Assembly (NCBI GenBank): GCA_023460875.1 | Contig: JAEWOQ010000258.1 | Coordinates: 1 to 5,162, forward strand | Source of the DNA: Pseudomonadota bacterium | Lineage (GTDB): Bacteria; Myxococcota_A; Polyangia; Polyangiales; Polyangiaceae | Direction: 5' to 3' | DNA length: 5,162 nucleotides | Part shown: positions 1 to 4,643 of the stretch, piece by piece | Numbering within the stretch: position 1 is the first letter of the stretch | How the letters are laid out: each line of letters starts with the position of its first letter | Notes under the pieces: model-generated | Database searches by the model: none | Seen by the model: only the letters and a program-made list of their open reading frames with translations | Told to the model about the DNA's origin: nothing | Made by a program: the position numbers and the translations under genes

Positions 1-198
1 CTTCTCCGCCGCCGCGCCCGTCGGCCGCCCCGCGGCGGCGCATTCGCCCAGCGCACGCCCCGCGGCCCATAGGGCGACCGGATCACGACGCCCCTCGATG
101 ATCCCGAGCAGATCCGCCAAGGCGCGCTCGGGCGCGCTCCGAAGCAAATGGTCGAGGGCGCGATCGAGGGGGCGCGCCGGGAGAGCGGGGGCAGACAT
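1..198 (-). CDS. Hypothetical protein, N-terminal part only
   Basis: This reading frame starts with ATG at 198-196 and stays open to the left edge, so 66 codons are visible and the C-terminus is missing. A good Shine-Dalgarno sequence (GGGAG, about 7 nt before the ATG) supports the start. The visible protein begins MSAPALPARPLDRALDHLL and is Ala/Arg/Leu-rich. It looks helical, with stretches such as ALADLLGIIEGRRDPVALWAAG that would suit a helical-repeat protein, but I recognise no family. There is no signal peptide or membrane segment in the visible part. It lies 45 bp downstream of the hrcA stop on the same strand with no obvious terminator between them, so it is probably the next gene of the hrcA transcript. 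It is not a recognisable GrpE, DnaK or DnaJ start, the usual partners of hrcA. Function unknown. Confidence 0.6.
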   Translation of the reverse strand, partial: MSAPALPARPLDRALDHLLRSAPERALADLLGIIEGRRDPVALWAAGRALGECAAAGRPTGAAAEK

Positions 199-243
199 CA
201 GATCTCCCAGGCTACCACGGGAGCAGCGCCTACTCGTCCACCT

Positions 244-1317
244 TCAATCGTCCTCGTCCTCCCCCGATTCAGGTAGGTGGTCCGGACCTCGCTGCGCCAA
301 GGCCTGGCTCATCGCGGCGGCCGTGGCGCCGACCAGGGGTACGAGGAACGGATAGTCCATGCGCGGAGGCCCCACGACGCCTACCACGCCCGTCGCGGAG
401 GTCCCGCGCTGGTACGGCGCAGCCACGACGCTCACCGGGTGTCCGACGGTCCGGCTCGTGTCCGCGCCCAGGAACACCTGCACGTCCGGCGACACGAGGA
501 TCCGATCGAGCAGCCGCAGCAGCTCCTCTTTGTCTTCGAGGGCCCGCATCAAGTCCCGCAACCGCTCCGTCTCAACGGCCGCGGGCCCGTCCACCAACCG
601 GGACACCCCCTCGATGATGAGGTCCTTCGATCGATCCGCGTCCTCGATCGCCGCACCCAGCAGCCCCTCACCGAGCTTCTGCAGATCGAACAGCTCGTCC
701 CTCTGCTCGCTCGCGAGGCGCTGCAGGTGATCGCGCACGTCCTGGAGAGTGCGACCGGCCACGAGCTCGTCCAACAGGTTGTGCACGCGCTCCAGCTGGG
801 ACTGGGTGAGGGTGGGCTCCGCCGGGATGAACCGGTTTTCTACGGTCCCGTCGGACATCACGAGCACGCTCAGCAGCTCCCCCTGCCGCGTCGGGATGAA
901 GCGCAGGGTTTGTACGCGGCGTTGGCTACTGCGCGCCTGGAGCAGCACGGCAGGGACCCCGCTCAGGTCGCTGAGGAGCTTGGCCGTCTCCCGCAGGAGA
1001 TCGGCGCCGGGGCGCAGAGTCTCGAATAGCTCCCGGATGCGCCCTGCATCCTGCGTCGGCAGCTCACGGACCCTCATGAGCGCGTCGATGAAGACGCGGA
1101 AGGCGCGCTCCGTGGGGATGCGCCCCGCGGACGTGTGTGGTTGTGTGAGGAACCCGTCGTCCTCGAGATCCTTGAGCTCGTTGCGGATCGTGGCGGGCGA
1201 CAGATCGAAGGCGTACTTCTTGGTGAGCGTGCGACTACCGACCGGCTCACCAGTGGCGATGAACTCGGTCACGAGGGCGTACAACACCGCCTGTCGTCGT
1301 CCGCTGAGACCTTCCAC
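244..1317 (-). CDS. hrcA: Heat-inducible transcription repressor HrcA
   Basis: HrcA is a cytoplasmic dimeric repressor that binds CIRCE operators of class I heat-shock genes (typically groESL and dnaK operons); its activity depends on GroEL. The 357-residue product is close to the usual 340-350. Residues 3-80 form the winged helix-turn-helix, with the family signatures TGEPVGSRTL (22-31), LSPATIRNEL (39-48) and the wing LTQPHTSAGRIPT (57-69). The GAF-like core with its dimerisation insert follows. The C-terminal signature GPPRMDYPFLVPLV is at 316-329. An acidic tail (ESGEDEDD) ends the protein. The start is GTG at 1317; the frame is closed by a stop at 1353-1351 with no ATG between. A purine-rich stretch (GGAGAAGAAG) precedes it. 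The gene is divergent from the response regulator at 1439. No grpE or dnaK follows it and no full CIRCE is visible, so its targets are probably elsewhere in the genome. Family assignment is very secure. Confidence 0.97.
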   Translation of the reverse strand: MEGLSGRRQAVLYALVTEFIATGEPVGSRTLTKKYAFDLSPATIRNELKDLEDDGFLTQPHTSAGRIPTERAFRVFIDALMRVRELPTQDAGRIRELFETLRPGADLLRETAKLLSDLSGVPAVLLQARSSQRRVQTLRFIPTRQGELLSVLVMSDGTVENRFIPAEPTLTQSQLERVHNLLDELVAGRTLQDVRDHLQRLASEQRDELFDLQKLGEGLLGAAIEDADRSKDLIIEGVSRLVDGPAAVETERLRDLMRALEDKEELLRLLDRILVSPDVQVFLGADTSRTVGHPVSVVAAPYQRGTSATGVVGVVGPPRMDYPFLVPLVGATAAAMSQALAQRGPDHLPESGEDEDD

Positions 1318-1349
1318 GACCCGATCTTCTTCTCCACCCGGGAGCGAAC

Positions 1350-1376
1350 GTCAAAGGAGCAGGCGAAATCCTTGAC
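1350..1376. promoter_or_regulatory. Bulged inverted repeat over the -35 region, possible operator
   Basis: Arms GTCAAAGGA (1350-1358) and TCCTTGAC (1369-1376) pair over 8 bp with one bulged A, separated by 10 nt. The right arm contains most of the TTGACA -35 box of the rightward promoter. The left arm carries TTGACG when read on the minus strand. A dyad in this position could bind a dimeric regulator controlling one or both divergent genes. It does not match CIRCE. The symmetry could equally be a by-product of two opposed -35-like hexamers. Function is inferred only. Confidence 0.3.
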
Positions 1377-1400
1377 ACTTTTGGACCCCCCCCTGATGAT
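1372..1400 (+). promoter_or_regulatory. Sigma70-like promoter for the response regulator gene
   Basis: A perfect TTGACA -35 box lies at 1372-1377. After a 17-bp spacer comes GATGAT at 1395-1400, matching TATAAT at 4 of 6 positions. This predicts transcription starting near 1407, a leader of about 30 nt, and the AGGAG ribosome binding site (1429-1433) within it. The spacer contains a run of eight C (1386-1393), so its length could vary by slippage. The leftward (hrcA) promoter is less clear: TTGACG at 1354-1349 has only a poor -10 (AAGAAG) at the right distance. Confidence 0.5.
1386..1393. repeat. C8 homopolymer within promoter spacer
   Basis: Eight consecutive C lie between the predicted -35 and -10 boxes of the rightward promoter. 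Runs of this length can slip during replication. A change of one base would move the spacer from the optimal 17 bp to 16 or 18 bp. Confidence 0.85.
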
Positions 1401-1438
1401 TTCGCCGGACTTTATCCTTTCCCCACGCAGGAGCACTC

Positions 1439-2383
1439 GTGACCACCAAGCTGCTGGCTGTCGATGACAGCAAAACCCTTCGCAAGGTGCTCGAAATCAC
1501 CTTCGCTGGAGAGGATTTCCAAACCGAGCTCGCCGGGAGCCCGGACGAGGCGCTCCAAAAACTGCGGTTGAACCGGCCAGCGATCGCGGTGATCGACACC
1601 TCCCTGGGGGGCGAGGCGAGCGGCTACGATCTCTGCCAGCACATCAAAGGGGAAGCCCCCGAGACCCGAGTGATCCTGCTGTCGAGCAAGCACCGCCCCT
1701 ACGATCAGACCCGGGGCACGCAGGTGGGGGCCGATGATTACATCGATAAGCCCTTCGACACCCAAAAGCTCATCGACAAGGTGAAGGAGCTCCTCGCCAG
1801 CGAGGCGCGCCCCGCAGCCGCCCAGGCGCCGCCTCTCCAAGCTCCTCCACCCCAGGCGCCACCTCCCCAGGTAGGCTCCCCCCTCGCGTCACCTCCGCAG
1901 GCCCCGCCTCCGCAGGCACCGCCTCTGCAGGCACCGCTCCCTCAAGCGCCGCCTCCCCAGGTAGGGCAGCCCAGCATCGCCGCACGGCAGGCGCCCCGCC
2001 CTGCGGTCTCCGCGGTCCCTCAGCGCCCCGTCTCTCATCCTCAACCTCCCGCCGCTGCCCCATCTCGTCCCGCCTCTCCCAGCCCGCAGGTGAGCGCGCG
2101 CCCGATGGCCCCAGCCCCTACCTTCGGCGCAGGGACACGTCAGCCAGCTCCCTCCACGCCCGCGGCGCCCCCGGCCTCGACTGCGCCCCGAGTCGCGGCG
2201 GCCGTCGCTGCAGCCGGAGCCGACCTGACGGGCCAACTCCAAGAGCTCGGTCTAGACGCCAGCCAGGTGCAGGGCGTGTTGGCCCTGTCCCGTGAAGTCG
2301 TGGAAAGGGTGGTGTGGGAGGTCGTCCCCGTACTCGCCGAGACCCTGATCAAGGAAGAGATCGCGCGCATCACGGCAGAGTGA
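1439..2383 (+). CDS. Response regulator: receiver domain, Pro-rich linker, helical C-terminal tail
   Basis: This 314-residue cytoplasmic protein starts at GTG, 5 nt after AGGAG. Residues 3-120 are a CheY-like receiver: acidic pair D9-D10, phospho-acceptor D53, S82 in the Ser/Thr switch position, Y101, and K104-P105 in the DKPF motif. The acceptor loop (DTSLGG) lacks the common proline. Phosphorylation by a histidine kinase is expected, but none is encoded here. Residues 121-260 are a disordered-looking Pro/Ala/Gln linker. Residues 261-314 look like a compact helical domain with the conspicuous segment EVVERVVWEVVPVLAETL and KEEI near the end. I recall similar tails in deltaproteobacterial regulators and take it as a protein-interaction module; that is memory, not a search. 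There is no DNA-binding, GGDEF, EAL or kinase domain. The overall plan resembles RomR, the Myxococcus polarity regulator (receiver, Pro-rich linker, helical acidic end), but orthology cannot be claimed. The neighbouring FHA-GGDEF gene suggests a possible partner. Confidence 0.9.
   Translation: MTTKLLAVDDSKTLRKVLEITFAGEDFQTELAGSPDEALQKLRLNRPAIAVIDTSLGGEASGYDLCQHIKGEAPETRVILLSSKHRPYDQTRGTQVGADDYIDKPFDTQKLIDKVKELLASEARPAAAQAPPLQAPPPQAPPPQVGSPLASPPQAPPPQAPPLQAPLPQAPPPQVGQPSIAARQAPRPAVSAVPQRPVSHPQPPAAAPSRPASPSPQVSARPMAPAPTFGAGTRQPAPSTPAAPPASTAPRVAAAVAAAGADLTGQLQELGLDASQVQGVLALSREVVERVVWEVVPVLAETLIKEEIARITAE
1823..1966 (+). repeat. Coding 15-bp minisatellite (QAPPP-type pentapeptides) in the linker
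   Basis: Residues 129-176 of the response regulator are built from five-residue units of type Q-A-P-P-P/L. There are three in a first block and four in a second, each block closed by Q-V-G and separated by SPLASPP. At the DNA level the units are imperfect 15-bp repeats beginning CAG or CAA. The stretch CCTCCCCAGGTAGG recurs at both block ends, suggesting duplication of a larger unit. The period is a multiple of three, so copy-number change would lengthen or shorten the linker without breaking the frame. Codons differ between copies, so the array is not freshly expanded. Confidence 0.85.
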
Positions 2384-2386
2384 GAC

Positions 2387-2403
2387 CTTCGCGCAGAGCG
2401 AAG
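2387..2403 (+). terminator. Short hairpin after response regulator stop, weak terminator candidate
   Basis: CTTCGC and GCGAAG form a perfect 6-bp stem around a 5-nt loop (GCAGA), beginning 3 nt after the TGA at 2381-2383. No U-tract follows, so intrinsic termination is doubtful. It could instead stabilise the 3' end of the transcript. A second stem (GGGCCC, loop ATAGA, GGGCCC, at 2428-2444) follows about 25 nt later and may add to the effect. Confidence 0.3.
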
Positions 2404-2423
2404 CCTCCACAGCAAAGGCCTCG

Positions 2424-2445
2424 TAGAGGGCCCATAGAGGGCCCA
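2424..2445. repeat. Tandem duplication of an 11-bp unit
   Basis: TAGAGGGCCCA occurs twice head to tail (2424-2434 and 2435-2445). Because GGGCCC is itself a palindrome, the pair can also fold as a 6-bp stem with loop ATAGA. It lies directly before the 16-bp array. Confidence 0.85.
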
Positions 2446-2450
2446 AGCAC

Positions 2451-2536
2451 AGAGCTGCACCCGCGCAGAGCTGCACCCGCGCAGAGCTGCACCCGCACAG
2501 AGCTGCACTGGCGCAGAGCTGCACTGGCGCAGAGCT
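2451..2536. repeat. 16-bp tandem repeat array, five full copies plus 6 bp
   Basis: The unit is AGAGCTGCACCCGCGC. Copies begin at 2451, 2467, 2483, 2499 and 2515, with a partial AGAGCT at 2531-2536. Copies 1 and 2 are identical. Copy 3 differs at one base (CAC for CGC at its end). Copies 4 and 5 share the variant ending CTGGCGC. Each junction makes GCAGAGCTGC or ACAGAGCTGC, with short GCAG/CTGC inverted arms. The period is not a multiple of three and the array lies outside genes, so it is a non-coding minisatellite. There are no longer spacers, which excludes a CRISPR array. Confidence 0.95.
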
Positions 2537-2672
2537 TGTCATAGAGCGCACTTCGCGCAGCCGCTCCGCGTAAGCGGGCCCCTCAGGGATTTGTCGGAGC
2601 TCCGCTTCCGGGAGCCGTGTACCCCGAGGTCGCCTCAGCGACGGCAACGCCCTCCCCAGCCTTCCCACGAAA

Positions 2673-2694
2673 CGGCCCCGGGTCATCCGGGCCG
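2673..2694. other. GC-rich bulged hairpin
   Basis: CGGCCCCGG (2673-2681) pairs with CCGGGCCG (2687-2694) over 8 bp with one bulged C and a 5-nt loop (GTCAT). It is a strong predicted stem in non-coding DNA about 110 bp before the diguanylate cyclase start. There is no following T run, so it is not a standard terminator. It could be a structural element of a 5' leader if transcription starts upstream of it. Role unknown. Confidence 0.35.
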
Positions 2695-2736
2695 CCCTGA
2701 GCCCTTGCAGGCGCACATGTAGGCGTGTCACGTCGG

Positions 2737-2749
2737 CCCCCCCCCCCCC
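2737..2749. repeat. C13 homopolymer upstream of the diguanylate cyclase
   Basis: Thirteen consecutive C are followed by TTT, 52 bp before the GTG at 2802. This is a mutable tract in the likely promoter or leader region of the FHA-GGDEF gene. Its exact length may be a sequencing or assembly uncertainty. Confidence 0.85.
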
Positions 2750-2801
2750 TTTGCCGTCCGAGTACCGCCAGAGCTCCAAACCTGATACTTTTTGAGCTTG
2801 G

Positions 2802-3749
2802 GTGCCGAGAAGCATCGAACCCGTGACAGCCGACGACGATTTCCTTCTCGAGGATGACAGCGAGCAGACCGCCGTAGTCAACCTCGCCGACCTGCGCGGG
2901 CTTCGAAAGCCCGAGCAGGATCGTCACCTGCTCGTCCGCGTACAGGGCACGCAGCTCGGAGAGGTCCAGCGTCTCGGCCCTGGCATCACCAACGTCGGTC
3001 GTAGCCAGGAGTCGGAGCTCTGGCTGTCCGACGACGGCGTCAGCCGCCGTCACGCGCGGCTCCTACCCGAGGCGAGGGGGCGCTTCATCATCGAGGACCT
3101 GAGCTCTGCCAACGGGACCTTCGTGCAGGGGGAGCGCATCTCACGTCGCCTCCTGCAAGACGGGGATCTCGTGCAGATCGGCCCGACAGCGGTGTTCCGA
3201 TACTCCATCGCCGACGAGGACCAGGAGTCGCTGCTCCGGCAGCTCTACGCGGCGAGCGTGACCGACGCCCTCACGGGCGCCCACAAGCGCGAACACTTCG
3301 ACGCGCAGCTGCAGAACGAGCTGTCCTATGCGCGACGTCACCAGCGCGACTGCTCCGTGGTGATGTTCGACCTCGACCACTTCAAGAAGCTCAACGACAC
3401 CTACGGTCACCCCGCGGGGGACGAGGTCTTGAGCGTCGTCGCTCGCACGGTGCGCCAGGAGCTCCGCGCCGAGGACATGTTCGCCCGCTACGGCGGAGAA
3501 GAGTTCGCCATCATCCTCCGCGCCATCGACCTGAAGGGCGCCGGCGTCCTGGCGGAGCGCCTGCGCAGTCAGGTGTCGGCCCTCGTCATCCCCCATGAAG
3601 GACAACACATTCGGGTCACCCTCAGCGCAGGCTGCGCGTCCGTGGGCGAGCTGGGGACTCCCCGCGCCGATGAACTCGTCGCAACGGCGGACCGACGTCT
3701 CTATGCCGCGAAGCGCGCCGGCCGTAACCGCGTCGCCGTCGCGGGGTGA
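2802..3749 (+). CDS. FHA-GGDEF diguanylate cyclase
   Basis: The product (315 residues) should make cyclic di-GMP from two GTP in the cytoplasm; no signal peptide or membrane segment is present. Residues 1-30 are acidic and contain DDSEQTAVV. Residues about 42-135 are an FHA domain with the phosphothreonine-binding residues G66-R67, S81 (GVSRRHARL), H84 and N104-G105 (SANGTF). After a short linker the GGDEF domain runs from about 150 to 314. It shows TDALTG (153-158), metal-binding D190 in FDLDHFKKLND, YGHPAGDEVL, the active-site loop GGEEF (231-235), an intact inhibitory RxxD site (R222-D225) five residues before it, and AAKRAGRNRV. Catalysis and product inhibition therefore look intact. The chosen GTG follows an in-frame stop at 2793-2795 and has a weak ribosome site. 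GTG at 2823, preceded by GAGAAG, is a possible alternative costing seven residues. Regulation by a Ser/Thr kinase through FHA binding is inferred. prmA starts 3 bp after its stop. Confidence 0.95.
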   Translation: MPRSIEPVTADDDFLLEDDSEQTAVVNLADLRGLRKPEQDRHLLVRVQGTQLGEVQRLGPGITNVGRSQESELWLSDDGVSRRHARLLPEARGRFIIEDLSSANGTFVQGERISRRLLQDGDLVQIGPTAVFRYSIADEDQESLLRQLYAASVTDALTGAHKREHFDAQLQNELSYARRHQRDCSVVMFDLDHFKKLNDTYGHPAGDEVLSVVARTVRQELRAEDMFARYGGEEFAIILRAIDLKGAGVLAERLRSQVSALVIPHEGQHIRVTLSAGCASVGELGTPRADELVATADRRLYAAKRAGRNRVAVAG

Positions 3750-3752
3750 GCC

Positions 3753-4643
3753 ATGATCGAGCTGCGCGTCAACGTGGATCCGAGCCTGACGGACGCGCTG
3801 GGCACCTGCCTCTTCGAGGCGGGCGCCGAGGGCGTGGCAGAGCAGGAGGACGACAACGGCTCCTGGCTGGTGCTCTATTGCACGGATCCCGAGCAGGCCA
3901 CGCGCCTGACGACCGCCATCGACGACTTCCGCTCCCGAGCGCGGCTGGCCTTGCCGGAGGCGGAGGTCGGGCCTGTCCAGCGGACGGAGGCGACACGGGA
4001 CTGGGAAGCGACCTGGCTGGCGGCCTTGCGGCCCACCCGCGTGACCGATGAGCTCGTGCTGCGCCCCACTCACGCGGGCCCCGCGCCCCCCGGCGAAAGG
4101 ACCCTGTGGTTCGAGCCCGCGCCCTGCTTCGGCGCTGGTGACCACGCCACCACGCGCCTCGCCGCCCGCGCGGTGGAGCGCGCCATCATGGATCGCGCCG
4201 CGCTGGAGACGATGACGGGGTCGGGCGAGCTGGACCTCCTCGACGTGGGCACCGGCAGCGGGGTGCTGTGTCTCGTCGCCGCACGCTCCGGAGCCGCGCG
4301 CACCTGGGGGATCGACATCGACGCGATCGCCGTGACCGCCGCCGCGCAGAACGCGGAGCTGAACGGCCTGAGTGATCGCTGTCATTTCTCCGCGACGCCC
4401 CTCTCAGCGGTGGGCGAGCGCTCACCGCTCGTCGTCGCGAACATCGACGCGCGCACCCTCCAGGAGCTCGCGCTGCCGCTGCTCACCCACGTCACTCCCG
4501 CAGGCGTGCTCCTCCTGACGGGGCTGCTCGAAGAGCAGGAGCAGGAGGTGCTCGACGGCTTCCTCGCCCAAGGCGCCCGCCTCGAAGGGCGCGACCAGGA
4601 GGGCGACTGGGTTCTCCTGCGCCTGCGTCCGAGCTCAGGCTGA
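3753..4643 (+). CDS. prmA: Ribosomal protein L11 methyltransferase PrmA
   Basis: PrmA uses S-adenosylmethionine to methylate amino groups (N-terminus and lysines) of ribosomal protein L11. It is usually non-essential. At 296 residues it has the normal length. The N-terminal substrate-recognition domain covers about 1-75, followed by the linker with DWEATWLAALRP (83-94). The methyltransferase fold shows FGAGDHATTRL (126-136), the SAM-binding LLDVGTGSGVL (162-172), the acidic D188-D190 segment GIDIDAIAVTAAAQNAELNG, VVANI (227-231) in place of the NPPY-type motif, and LLTGLLEEQEQEVL (254-267), all typical of the family. The start ATG lies 3 bp after the diguanylate cyclase stop. GGGGTGAG, which contains that stop, can serve as ribosome site, so translational coupling is likely. 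The 3' end overlaps the convergent hemD by 9 bp. Nothing suggests inactivation. Pairing with a c-di-GMP enzyme is probably positional rather than functional. Confidence 0.95.
   Translation: MIELRVNVDPSLTDALGTCLFEAGAEGVAEQEDDNGSWLVLYCTDPEQATRLTTAIDDFRSRARLALPEAEVGPVQRTEATRDWEATWLAALRPTRVTDELVLRPTHAGPAPPGERTLWFEPAPCFGAGDHATTRLAARAVERAIMDRAALETMTGSGELDLLDVGTGSGVLCLVAARSGAARTWGIDIDAIAVTAAAQNAELNGLSDRCHFSATPLSAVGERSPLVVANIDARTLQELALPLLTHVTPAGVLLLTGLLEEQEQEVLDGFLAQGARLEGRDQEGDWVLLRLRPSSG

Larger units (their letters stand above)
2384..2801. other. 418-bp intergenic region with repeats and hairpins, no gene
   Basis: I find no credible coding sequence here. The frames that are open on both strands read through tandem repeats and give low-complexity products. 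The region holds, in order, a short hairpin just after the response regulator stop, an 11-bp tandem duplication, a 16-bp tandem array, a bulged GC-rich hairpin and a C13 run. It then leads into the diguanylate cyclase start. No T-tract terminator and no tRNA-like fold were seen. A possible weak -10 (GATACT, 2784-2789) precedes the downstream gene but lacks a -35 at a suitable distance. Confidence 0.7.

Noticed and set aside
277..1029. Open frame of 250 codons on the plus strand
   Set aside because: It is antisense to hrcA, which is conserved along its whole length; a GC-driven shadow.
1430..1456. Possible CIRCE operator at the response regulator start
   Set aside because: GGAGCACTC (1430-1438) matches the left half TTAGCACTC at 7 of 9, but the right half at the correct 9-nt spacing matches poorly. 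The match is also explained by the AGGAG ribosome site.
2451..2536. CRISPR array
   Set aside because: The repeats are only 16 bp and directly adjacent, with no unique spacers, and there are no cas genes.
2785..2830. tRNA 3' end on the minus strand (GGGTTCGAT)
   Set aside because: The flanking bases do not form a T-stem, no acceptor or anticodon arm can be built, and the segment overlaps the start of the FHA-GGDEF gene.
2140..2881. Open minus-strand frames reading through the 16-bp array, giving Cys/Ala repeats
   Set aside because: The repetitive peptides (VQLCAGAAL type) come from translating a non-coding tandem repeat. The frames run antisense into two real genes and have no family signature.
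2583..3053. Minus-strand frame of 156 codons covering the gap and the FHA start
   Set aside because: It is antisense to the FHA domain coding region, and the part in the gap is low-complexity and crosses the C13 run.
3141..4385. Long open frame of 414 codons on the minus strand
   Set aside because: It lies antisense across the FHA-GGDEF and prmA genes, whose family motifs are clear. Its product is low-complexity and matches nothing I know. Long antisense frames are expected in DNA this GC-rich.
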